NCBI RefSeq assembly: GCF_965638725.1
Contig: NC_134950.1
Location: 167,137,353 to 167,201,352, forward strand
Direction: 5' to 3'
Source: Aptenodytes patagonicus
Lineage: Eukaryota > Chordata > Aves > Sphenisciformes > Spheniscidae
DNA length: 64,000 nt
Every line of letters begins with the position of its first letter. Positions within the stretch are counted from its first letter, which is position 1. The notes under the pieces are model-generated. The model was not told the origin of the DNA. It ran no database searches and saw only the letters and a list, made by a program, of their open reading frames with translations. The position numbers were made by a program, and so were the translations under genes. Shown here piece after piece: positions 1 to 11,430 of the stretch.

Positions 1-3000
1 CATGGTGGTCACCCTCCCTACCCTCCCTAAAGGACAGCCACAGCAGAAGCAGCTCTCCAGAACAGACCATAACCCACTGGTTTGAGCTTGGACCAGTATA
101 TGTGAACCTGTTTTAACAGGAGTCAGACCTTGATATCTCAGCATAACCAAGACTCAGCATTCAGACACAGACTGGACTGAAGGTGTGTCCGGGTTTATAT
201 ATACGTAATTCCCTTTCTGTTTCTGTTTCCATATAGGCATACATGATGCCAACAGCTGGACCTCCAGTTCAAGTATATTTATACATAGGTGTATACGTGA
301 ATGGCTGGTGAGGTGTATTAAAAAGTTTATTTCAGAAATAGCATCATTTTTCCTGGCGAAGGAGAACAGCTTCTCTTATTTTCTGTGCCACTTGTATTTT
401 TGGGCTTAGCGAGGCAAAATGCCAAGGAGCGACAGCATGTTTACCTAAGAGCAGCTAAAAGAGCTGTGTAGCAATCAAGGTATTGAGTGGGTTGGGCTGA
501 AAATAGATCAGCTTGGAAAGACTTTGATCAAAAATGTTCAGCAGGGGACTGGATGGCCGTGAGCACCGGTAACAACCTCTTCGGCAATATATCCCCATCT
601 TGCCCGAGTTAATTAGGCGCAATGCTTTTGTGCAGTGTGTCCGTGGTCTGCCTCGCTGACTCACTGTGCCATAGTTACCCCCAACTGTGGGGACTTAATT
701 GTCCTCTCCCATCCTTTGAGGTTTAACTTTCTAGGTCAACACTGCAGTGAAGAGACATGTGGAGGATCCCCCTGCACAAATGTTGAGCAAGGTGCACGCT
801 CCTTCCTCCAGTCACTCCTGAACTTTATCATGAAATGGGATTCATTATCGGGAATGTGATCTTTTTTTCTGGGAAAACCTCTTCTGAAAAGGTGTTTGTG
901 GCCTCACTGGGATGTCACGGAGTCCTTCACCTCAACCTTTCTGAGGCAGTTATTTTTCTTTAACCCCTTGAAGCTCTCCTGAGCTCTCACTAAGAAGGAC
1001 TCCAACCCTTTTCCAAGCTGGTAAAGTTTTGCCTCTTCCTTTCTTGATGAGCAGACATGCTCTGCCCTCTGCCAAGCCCAACCTACCCGTGTGATTACCA
1101 AAATATTTGCCTGCGGCTTCACATATCTCACTTTATACAATACCTTGTGCCAGCTCTCCTTTCTGGGCATGTCTACATAGCTATTTTGGCCCAGGGTCTA
1201 GGTCTGCAATGTCTCTTGGCATCCTGACAGTCATGAGAGATTACAGAAGAAAGTGTTCGGGCTCTTTCGGCGGCTCCAGGAAAGCTCTCACCCTGCGATA
1301 GGAGAACACGAGCACATCCCAGGCTCTGGCTCTGAAGGTGTGGGTATACGACAGGTCTAGTCACAGGCCCTGGGCTCAGGTCCAGACAAAACGAAAAACA
1401 TCCTCACGTCTCTGTAGCACTTTGGAAGCGTTTCCAGTCCTTAATTTCTTTATTTTGTAGCAAATGGCTTAGGATGTTGCACTATGAGCCTTTTTTCTTT
1501 ATGGTTTTCCAGCTGCAAACATCAGGGAGAACTGGTCACCAAATAGGGCTGGGAGAAATTTGCCCACCAGATACAGCACTGTAAAACCAAGGGCTCTCCT
1601 CAAACTGCCAGCTGTGGAGCTCGTTCCACACTAACTGGGTACCTATTGTTATCATGAAAATCACAGTTACTTCAGGACTTTGCATTTTCAGGGCTGCCAG
1701 ACCCCTAGGTCTGTACACCATCAGTGGGAAGAAATAAAAGCACCATCCAAGGGTTCTTTGAACGGGGTCCTGCGGCTCCCCACTGGCTGCAGAGCACGCT
1801 GGGTCCATTGCTGTTCTGGATGATACTGCTCGCACCCGTGCCCCAGCGCCGCTGATGTTTAAGGCTTTATCAGACTCCATAGGAAGTGGTTTGAATGTGG
1901 TCCAAGCGATTACCTGAGGTTTTCCAGCCTCCTACGTCACATCTGGCTCAACCGAGCTGAGGGCGTCAGCTGGCTCCAGGTCTCCTCTGTGTCATACATC
2001 CCAGGTCCTCTGATGGCCGGGGTAGTATTTTAGCACTCTCTAGGGGGCTTAGAAATTACTATTTGAACACAATAATACTGGCCATGCAATTGTCCTTGCA
2101 GATCTTGAAAATGGCCTTGCTATCCACATCAGTCCTTTCCTGGATCAACTAACAGCACAAACCTCATTGATTCCCGTATGCACTGCTGCACGCCTACTGC
2201 TCTGAAAAAAACTTAGGGAGAAAAAACCCCAATCATCGTCACTTTTGGTTTTAGAAAGAGGAAATTAGAATGAAAAATTAAAAATGCCAGACCTTTGCAG
2301 TGCCACTATTTTCATCCTGGGCTCATGATGCTGTGCTGGTTTCCTGCTCTCTAGTAAAGCTGAATAATTTCAAAACACGAGCGGTATGAGGACCAGCAGC
2401 TTGCCAGTTGACTTCTCCTCATGAGAGAAACCTGCGGATGGCAGCCAGTCTGTGACATCTCCTAAGTCATCCCAGAGGGGCTGGGTCCTCAGCCTTGGGA
2501 AGCAGCGGGCTGCAGTTTCACGGAAAACAAGACAGCAATGAAATATGTGACCTTCCAGCGTCGATCTGAAGGTCCTTCCTGCCTGATGGAGGAGGCAGTA
2601 ATGGGACTTTTCTGCCTAGCAGCAATGGTAGACAGGGCTGTGTTTTCTCTCTTGCACCCTTGAAGTGAACGTCAAGCTTGGTATGGAGACCAAGCATAGG
2701 TTTTAGCTTATGCCTGAATATTTTGGGGGCTGTCTTTCAGGATGCTCCTTATACTGCTGGATCACAGCCCAGGTATTGGGGTTTGAGAATTACTGGTTTA
2801 AGGGAGATGATTTCAGAAATTGAGGCAGAAGGTTAGGAGGCACGGCATTACTCCTGCATGAACTTGGTTAGTTACCGTGGATCAGATGATAATTCTCAAT
2901 TTGTTAAGTCAGGTAATCTGACCTTTAATCTAAGCCCATAGACGCAACCACAGAAAGAGCACTTCCAGGAATAGGCTATTTATCCTGTAGCTGTGCACAG

Positions 3001-4004
3001 AATTACAGCAAGATAATAACCCTGGGATGTGGTTTATTTCCCTCTGGTTGCTGTGCCTTTTGGGTGCTCAAAAGAAGGCTTTTCCTTTTTCTTTTTTTTT
3101 TTAATTTTTATTCTAACATTGGTGTTCCCCTACTTGCTGACTCCAAGAGTTTCAGCTTTAAAATGGAGAAAACTAATGAAACTGGAAATATATTAGTGCT
3201 GTCTCAGTGGTAAAGGTACCTGCCAACATCCCAGCCCTGTTCTGTTCATAGCACCCAAATTTTAGCTTCTGTCTCTGCAGATGGACTGCTGGGACTGACT
3301 GTTCATCATTATGGGCAAAAGTACTGTATACAGCACATTGACTACAAAAAATAGATACCACTGCGGTACAGCTGCCTGGCTGTAGAGATGCTTTATTTCA
3401 GCGTGTGATGGGGACACTGAAGCAGTCCATTGCCAGGGGCTCAGGGGCTTGATTCTGCTCACAGCCAAGATCCCCAAAGACGCTCACTGTCTGTTATCCC
3501 TATCGGTGTCGTGCCACTGAAAATCCCAGGTGGCCAATAATCCCTGGATAAGCAAGCACAGACATCAGCCCACCAGCCAGCTCCTCAATTGTTTGCATTC
3601 AATGCGTATTTAGAAGCAGGCAAAAAATAAAATGCCGTGACTGGGTAACACTCTCTTGAAGACCACTTGTATTTCATATCACCTCAGCCTAATGCCACAT
3701 TCAAAACTTGCCTGCAAACCTAGGAAAATTATTTGCAGGGCTACCAAAGCTCAAAGAATAGCTCCAGTCGAGGCCCTTTATTCCTTGGGTTTTCCAGGCA
3801 GGGCTTATGTAATTAACATAGCGATCATGTTATTTTTTCAGGAAAGAGTTTCAGAGAGGAAAACTGGTGGACACTGAAAGCAGTTTTGTGTCCTGCCACT
3901 AGGCCCAGGCAGGATGGTGGCATTTTCCCCTGGGTCCCTATGTAAAAATACAAGGAGCCTATTGCATCTTACAGAGACAGTCAAAAGCTAGTCACGCATC
4001 CAAA
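1..4004. other. Intergenic DNA, no gene recognised
   Basis: About 4 kb of unique-looking, moderately AT-rich DNA. Open frames on both strands are short (under 115 codons), lack recognisable domains and are not flanked by convincing splice sites that join them. A short T-rich run lies near 3085-3115. I see no RNA gene or repeat I can name here. Confidence 0.6.
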
Positions 4005-4588
4005 GCAGCGTGGCCAGCAGGGCGAGGGAGGGGATTCCGCCCCTCTGCTCTGCTCTGGTGAGACCCCACCTGGAGCACTGCCTCCAGCTCTGGAGCCCTC
4101 AGCATAAGAAAGACACGGACCTGTTGGAGCGGGTCCAGAGGAGGGTCACAAAAATGATCAGGGGGATGGAACACCTCTCCTGTGAAGAAAGGCTGAGAGA
4201 GTTGGGGTTGTTCAGCCTGGAGAAGAGAAGGCTCCGGGGAGACCTTAGTGCAGCCTATCAGTACTTCAAGGGGGCTTATAAGAAGGATGGGGACAGTCTT
4301 TTTAGTAGGGCCTGTTGTGATAGGACAAGGGGTAATGGTTTTACACTAAAAGAGGGTAGATTTAGACTAGATATAAGGAAGAAATGTTTTAAGCTGAGGG
4401 TGGTGAAACACTGGCACAGATTGCCCAGAGAGGTGGTGGCTGCCCCATCCCTGGAAACATTCCAGGTCAGGTTGGACAGGGCTCTGAGCAACCTGAGGTA
4501 GTTGAAGATGTCCCTGCCCACGGCAGGGGGGTTGGACTAGATGACCTTTAGAGGTCCCTTCCAACCCAAACTAGTCTATGATTCTATG
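4005..4588 (+). mobile_element. CR1-type LINE fragment, 5'-truncated, + strand
   Basis: This is the 3' end of a CR1 non-LTR retrotransposon. It begins abruptly in the C-terminal part of the reverse-transcriptase ORF and ends with the CR1 hallmark tail of ATTCTATG-type repeats (TCTATGATTCTATG, ending at 4588). Bases 4010-4498 read without a stop and encode the conserved family C-terminus, with recognisable blocks [43 protein letters not shown] and [10 protein letters not shown]. The stop at 4499-4501 is followed by the CR1 3' UTR. CR1 copies are normally dead on arrival through 5' truncation, and this one is too short to move. The uninterrupted frame suggests a fairly young insertion. Confidence 0.93.
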
Positions 4589-5979
4589 CTCAGCTCTTAG
4601 GAGCCTGCAGAAGTGGCCTGATGCTGAGGAGTGCTGCCATGGGCTGCCTGATACTCCACCAGGCCATTGGCTGGGAAGCTCACAAAGTCAGATGGTCACA
4701 GCTGCACTCCCTGGGTTAGTCATTCCATGTGTCCCTTACAGCCAGGGATAACCCTTTTAGGGCACAGCTCATCTCACCCCAAAGGAGTCAGATGAAATAG
4801 GTCAAATGATTCCTACAAACCCATCTTGTAGGCTGCTCCCTCCTCCAAGCATATTACATCTTCTTCTCCAGCCATGTGTGAGACCCCCTGCCTGGATCAG
4901 GGGCTAGAGGATGAGGATTGGAGGAGAGGAGCAGGGCAGCTCTGCTCGGCCAGGCAGGAGGCATCAGGGAAGTCACCATGCCTTGGTGACCCTCTCCAAG
5001 TTTTGCCCTTACTAATGGAAAACCCCCACGTGAGCCTTTTCAGAACTACTCATGAAATTTATTGCTCCCTTTCATTCCAGCAGAGATGGAAGAGGGGATC
5101 TGTAGAGCCCCTTAGTGCACTTATATCCGCAATATCTTTAAGTGCAATACTTGCAGCTCTCTTGCACGTGGCCTTTAGTGGTCTTTTCCTCTGTGACAGG
5201 CATCTGGCTACCCTCCAGGCTGCTCCTGTTGAGTGTCTCCATCTGATGTTGTGGGGAAAGTGCCATAGCCCAGCTTTGCATCTCTCTTACATGGATCCAG
5301 AAGCTGGGATAGGAAGACTTAGAAGAATGTCTGGGACCTGCTCTGATCTGTGTTATCCTTGTAGCTCAGCATCCCCCTCGTTATGTCCCTATTTTATTTC
5401 CAGCCCTCATGCCAGGGCTTATGTCAGTCTTACATGACCCTCACACAAGGGAAAGCTTTCGTCATAGCTCCTATATGGCCCATAGACTGTCCTATCAGGT
5501 CCACAGCAGGAAGAAATGTCCACCAACTCCTCATCTGATTTATACCTCTCCAGGTAAACTAAAATGATGTCTTTTACTCATGCTGACTTTCTAGCTGCCT
5601 CCACAGTGCCCATGTTGGTGTAGAAGCATGGAAAATTGGGGGTTTGCCATAGACTGTGACAGGTAATATACCCAAAGTATTCATCAGCACCATAGGAGGC
5701 TGCTCGCTTTTTAACATCCATGCCAGTAATCCCTGGCATTTTTGGCAGGAAATCAGGCAGATGTGATCAGGCTATTTCTCTATCTGCCTCCTCTTCACTG
5801 CTCGTGGACCAGGTGATCATTTCTGACCTCGTCTGATGGTACCTTTGCAGTCCTGGAGAGCTGAAGCCTACAAGGTTTGTGCAAACAGGCAGCTGGGTAG
5901 AGAGGGGAGGGGGAGACAGAGAGAGAAAGGGAGATTTGTTATTTATTGGGCACAAGAGAACCCATCCAGGGGTTCAACC
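4589..5979. other. Spacer between two inverted CR1 copies, no gene recognised
   Basis: A 1.4-kb stretch separating the two oppositely oriented CR1 fragments. It contains one 187-codon open frame (4874-5437, + strand) with no recognisable domain and no splice context, which I regard as chance. A purine-rich tract lies near 5895-5935. Confidence 0.55.
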
Positions 5980-6460
5980 TAGAATCCTGGAATAGTTTGG
6001 GTTGGAAGGAACCTCTAAAGGTCATCTAGACCAACCCCCCTGCAATGAGCAGGAACATCTTCAACTAGGTCAGGTTGCTCAGAGCCCCGTCCAACCTGAC
6101 CTGGAATGTTTCCAGGGATGGGGCAGCCACCACCTCTCTGGGCAACCTCTGCCAGTGTTTCACCACCCTCAGCGTAAAACATTTCTTCCTTATATCTAGT
6201 CTAAATCTACCCTCTTTTAGTGTAAAACCATCCCCCCTTGTCCTATCGCAACAGGCCCTGCTAAAAAGTCAGTCCCCATCTTTCTTATAAGCCCCCTTTA
6301 AGTATTGAAAGGCCACAATAAGGTCTCCCCGGAGCCTTCTCTTCTCCAGGCTGAACAACCCCAACTCTCTCAGCCTTTCTTCACAGGAGAGGTGTTCCAT
6401 CCCTCTGATCATCTTTGTGACCCTCCTCTGGACCCGCTCCAACAGGTCCGTGTCTTTCCC
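5980..6460 (-). mobile_element. CR1-type LINE fragment, 5'-truncated, - strand
   Basis: A second CR1 3' end, in opposite orientation to the copy at 4005-4588. Read on the minus strand it starts near the same region (around the GACACGGACCTG block), passes through the same diagnostic stretches, and ends at 5980 with a degenerate CR1 tail (GGATTCTAG type). The two copies share nearly all subfamily-specific positions by eye, so they belong to one subfamily. This copy carries small indels and substitutions that break the reverse-transcriptase frame into pieces, so it looks more decayed than its partner. Confidence 0.93.
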
Positions 6461-9400
6461 GAAGTCTTACATCCAGGGAAGACCAGGTCACTGATAGGAT
6501 CACTCATTCCTCTAAACACCAGTCACGTGGCTTCCCAAGGAGCAAGGGGATCTGTTAGCTACCCCAGTGTCTCCACTCACTGTATCATCTCAGGCTCATT
6601 TGAACTTGGGATAAGACCTGGAGAAGAGCCTCTCTGGTTTAAACCGGGTCCTCACCAGCAACCTTGTCCTGCATGGACAAGATCACTGAGACGTTAGGAG
6701 CCACTGGCAGTGATTTGAAATCTGGTGACTTCAACTGTTGGAAAATGCGTGTGTGCACGTGTAGGTGTCGGTGGGTGCATGAGCTGTTTCACAATCAGAC
6801 GCTGTGCCCGGCACATCAGGCTTCAAACTGTGCATCTTGTTTTTGCTTAGAGCAGCTTGTCCATCCAGGCGAAAGCTCAGTTAGATGCCAAGCCAGGCTG
6901 CAGGTACTGAGGGGACGGGAAGGAGCAGCCGTGGGCAAGCAGCAAGCGTTCAACCCAGACCATCTGCTGCTGTTGGATTAATCTCTAACCTGTGCTCTCA
7001 GCTGGCCAAGGGGAACTTGTTAGGCTGAATTTATTTCTCTAGCTTCGGGTTACAGCCTGGCACATTAAAATAAACCAGCACTGATTTTGGGTTGACTTAA
7101 AAAGCTGGGCTGTAGATTAGAGATGGAGGATAAATCATAGAAGGAGCTGTATGGTATCACCAGTGTGAGGAGAAGGAGACAACCCCATGCAACTAACAGC
7201 TTGAGCACGGCCAGGGCACCTCCCCGAGAAAAAGGAAAGGATGGGGAGCCCCAAGGTGAAGGGGTGGCTAAAAAGAGGCTTGGACTCATGAGCAAAGGCA
7301 CTCTCCTGCTCTGGGATCAAATGTGTGCTATGAAGAAGTAAATTTGAACCATTGTTTCTCTTGTTACCATTGTTTCTTGTTACCATTGTTTTTCTTGTTT
7401 TCTCTTGCAAACCATCCTCTGCCAGAGGAGTAGCAGTCCTGAAAACTTGGAAGTATTGTGGAGGAAGGAGAAGCTTTTTTTTTAAAAAATCCCTTTTTAA
7501 CAACATTAAATTAAAAAAAAAGATCAGATATTTTCACTGCCAGTGAAAGGTGAGGACAGAAACGGGAGAAACGTCTGGAGAAAAGAAAAGCTTTCTCCTA
7601 GCTTTGTTGAATGCTGGAGCAGGAGCAGATGGATGAAAAGCACTAATAAGAAAAAGTAAGTTTGAGGAGTGGACTTGAAAGCTGACTTCTTGCTTATCTG
7701 ATTCCTCTGCAAACCGGGCTGGCAGTCTCACAGGATAGTTTCAGGTAGCATCTGACCGAATCTCCCAACTCATCCGCGTGTGGGTTTTGGGTGTGTTTGA
7801 GCTAAGCTAAACTTGCCGGTCATTTAAAGTTTGCTTGTACATACACAGAGGAGAGCTGGGCTGGTTGGACTGTGTGTTACAAAGCCTCTTTCTAGGAAAG
7901 AAGCTTTGCGCAACAGAAGGGAAAATAGGTCGTTGTCAAGGTTTAGGGCATTTGCAAAAGAAAGTAGACAAGTGGTGCGGCGTGCCTGGGTGAGATGGGA
8001 GGTCAGCTCCATGCCAAGCAGGATCTGTCCCCTGCTCGAGACAAGGTTGTACTTGCAGGAGGGTTTGGCTCTTCCTGGGAGGAAAGTCAGCCTTATGGCA
8101 GCGGGACTTGGATCGTTACCCTGCCCTGATTCTCCGCGTGATCCCTGGCAAATCATTTAATCCTAGTGCCCGGACTGGGTACAGGGAGGAATCACCGCCC
8201 CGTGACACTCAAGGCTTTGGATGCCAAGCTCTGTGGGGCACAGTTTGCACCTGAGCATGATGCATCCAGAGCAAACGGGGCCGTTGGCATCGCTGTGGAG
8301 CTGCTGATAAGAGTGGGGGGGCTAACGGGGACGGGAGGCTGGTGCTGGAGCAGTTGCACCAGCCATGGCCATGGCAGACCCAGAGCAGAGCCTGTCCCAG
8401 AGAGACTCAGATGCAGAAAGAAAACAAAAACAAGGCAAAAAAGAACAACCAACCGCAGAAGCACCACAGGTCCCTAAAAACGCCCTCAGGCATTCGCCAA
8501 GCAAAATCCCAGTGGAGCTCAGCGGCCTCCCTGGGCAATACTGAACCACAGCAAGTTACCTTCCCACCGCCCCCATTCCTGGGGCGTGGGGCTGGGGGGG
8601 TAGGCTGGGGCACACACCTGTGCATCGCCTGGTGCAAGAAGCAACGGACGGCTCTGTCCTCGCAGCAAGGGCTGCGGTTTCGCCCTCCCCGGGAGGGGAT
8701 GGGCTGTGCTGGAGCGGGGCTGCGGCACCCGGGGGGCTGCGTGGGGGCTCTGGAGCACATCTGCCAGCCGCCTGGCCCCCGCCGCCAGCCCGCGAGTACA
8801 TCTTGTTTGTGTTTTTCTGCAGAGCACACTCCCAGCGGGTTATGTCAGAGGTGAGGAATGCAGGGCCACCCTGTGTCATGAGATCAGACTTACATTTTTA
8901 GGCTGAACGCTTACCGTATTTGCTGGGAAGCAGCACGCAGGCGGCACACGGGGCCCCGGAGGGGTGGGAGATACCCCTTCGCCTCCATCCCTCTTTTCCA
9001 GCCCTCGCTCCAGCAGAGCCGGGTGGAGCGGATGGGGCCCGTCGGCTGGAACAAGCTCTCCCTGTGTTCCTCGCAAGGAGCAAGAAAGGAAACGCAGTGA
9101 ATTAATGCGAATGAAAAGGCAGCAGTGAAAGGCGGCCGGGCGCCATGCCAAGCGCTCAGAAAATGCTTGCGGAGAGAGGTGGTGGCGAGCTGCTCTCTGC
9201 CGCCGCTGAAGGCATCGGCACCCTGGATTGCCCCACGGGGGAAATTCATCCAAGCACCAGTACCCACAAAATATCAGCCCCATGTCCCAGGGGCTGAAAG
9301 CATGAGGAGAGACTGGAGCCCATCCAGGGCCATCAGGGAGGCTGGGAAAGCTGGGCTGGGAGCTCTTGACATGAAGGACATGCACGGGGTCTGACCCAAA

Positions 9401-11356
9401 GCACTGCACAGATCAGTGGCTTTCCCCCAGTTTCATTGCTGGGAGCCAAATCTTATGTGCAACCTTTCTAAAATTTCTTGACTGCTTTGCAGGAGTCCTT
9501 CTGCTCGAGGAAAGCTGGTGCAAAATAACTCTGCTGATGTCTTGCAGAGTCTCTGCGCTGCCCGTTCCCTGGTTTTCCCACTTACGACTCGGAGGCTCCT
9601 TTGCAGCTCTGCTTCCCACCTAGGGCAGAAAGAGGGGAGCCGCTTTGATCCCGGTGCCAACGCACAGAAAACCCACTGAGGCGAGGCTGGACCCTGGTGC
9701 AGGGAAAGGCTCCCATTCTCTGCTCTGGCGTGGATTTTGTGTGTGTCTCCCCCCCCTTTTCTTTTATTTTCCTGAAATAAGTCAGTAGTAGGTATCCTGA
9801 AGTCGAAAAGCCAAAAAGCAAAGAGAAACGCTTCCACAGACCATGTCCAAACTGAACGCCACTGTTTGTTGTTTTTTGGGGGTTTTTTGTTCTGTTTTGC
9901 CTTATGGAGGGTTTTGACATGGTGGTGTTTTGTTCTGTGTCAGAAGGAAAACAAACCCTGAAATACCAAATTCTTTCACACAATGGACTTTCCTTTCTCT
10001 AAACATCCCTGTGAGATGGGCCTCTTGCAGCTCTCTCCTCTTCCCAGAACAAGAGAACAAATACTAGGAAATCTGGAGAGATGAACTGCATGGAGCTGGC
10101 TGCAGCGGAGGAGTGTGCACCAGCCCCGCGTTACTCAATGTCTCCACCGCCAGCTGGTCCTCACGTGGAGGTGGCAGGTGAACCTCCAGCAAGCATTGAT
10201 GGTCCCTGTGCCACTGATAGTTTTCTGCTGTGCACCTCAGACTCCTTTTTGTGTCCCTGCGAACGGTGACAGGGGACAATTTCACGTCCTCGTCTATTAT
10301 CCTGGATCCTCTGTCATCTACTACAGCCCTGTTTTGCCATGTCACCTCCATGTGCAGTCCCGGACTCCTTTGGTCACTCTATCATAGTCCCAAGAGCCTC
10401 TTTGGGAAATTCTTCCTTTCGTGGCAAATCCTCTTTTTTGGGTTCTCTCTAGGCTTGTGGTCCTATGGAGGCACCAGAGAGTGTCCTGTGGAGATGAGAG
10501 ATGTGACCAGCAGGGACAGGAGGGACTAGCAGAGAGCAGGAGGTCCCGGGGGACCTTCAGACCCAGCACCCTCCCCTGGGCAAGGGGGTGGAGGTCCCAC
10601 CAAAACGTGAAGGTGATGTGTTGACAGGAAGGGGTTGGTTGCTGGCTCATAAAAGTAAGGAGGAAGAGGCTATCATGTGGGATCCTTGGGAAAATGAGGC
10701 TTTTTTCATGATTTCGGATGTTACCTTCTCTTTCTTCCCGCTCTCTTTGTCTGCCTTCCCTTTCATAAAGTTGTGCTTTGATAAGACTTTCTGATTTATC
10801 ATTTGGGGTGGAGGAAGTAGAAGTCACCGGATGATCTGAGATTGGGTTTTATTTTCCCTGGATTTGGAGGGGAGGGAAAAGGGGGCTTGAGGCACCATTT
10901 AGCAACAGCCCTGGACACTGAACAGGGGCCTTACAACCGCCACACAAGACCTGGAGAGGGGGTTGCAGGTCCACCTTGGCTGATCCAGAGGACTTCGGCG
11001 CTATAAATGACATGAAGAAAGGATCTTGGCTTTCACTAAATCATGCTCAGCATGCTCTGAGGAACAGAAATCATCACTAGCAATGATTATATATATTTAG
11101 GCTTGATATAAGTTCAGTTCAACTGCAGTGAACTCATTCGCTTTTGTTACGCTCCTTCCATTTGGGGGAAATACACTGACACTGCTTAGCAACCTTTAAT
11201 CATTTTGGCAGAGAACAATAATCTGGGAAGGCCAAAGTTTATATCTGTTTCCCTGCCCCAGATGGTTACTTCAACTCCCAAATAGTAAGTTATCTGGCCT
11301 TGCCATTTGCTTCTAATCAGCATTATTTTCTGAATTGCAATTGAGCATCCTGAAAC
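6461..11356. other. Intergenic DNA, no gene recognised
   Basis: About 4.9 kb. It is locally GC-rich at 8150-9400, where many overlapping open frames appear on both strands simply because stop codons are rare in such sequence. T-rich homopolymers occur around 7475-7520 and 9740-9895. Nothing resembles a known protein, tRNA or other RNA gene. Confidence 0.55.
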
Positions 11357-11430
11357 CATAGAATCATAGAATACCTCAAGTCGGAAGGGACCCATAAGGA
11401 TCATTGAGTCCAACTCCCTGCTCCTCACAG
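11357..11430 (-). mobile_element. Short CR1 3' tail, - strand
   Basis: A 74-base remnant. Read on the minus strand it ends in two ATTCTATG-type units (CATAGAATCATAGAAT on the + strand), preceded by the typical CR1 block that reads GGACTCAATGATCC and GGGTCCCTTCCGACTTGAGG. It is an old or heavily 5'-truncated insertion from a subfamily different from the pair at 4-6.5 kb. Confidence 0.85.

Noticed and set aside
4874-5437. 187-codon + strand open frame between the CR1 copies
   Set aside because: No recognisable domain, no flanking promoter or splice sites, ordinary composition; length is possible by chance in 64 kb.
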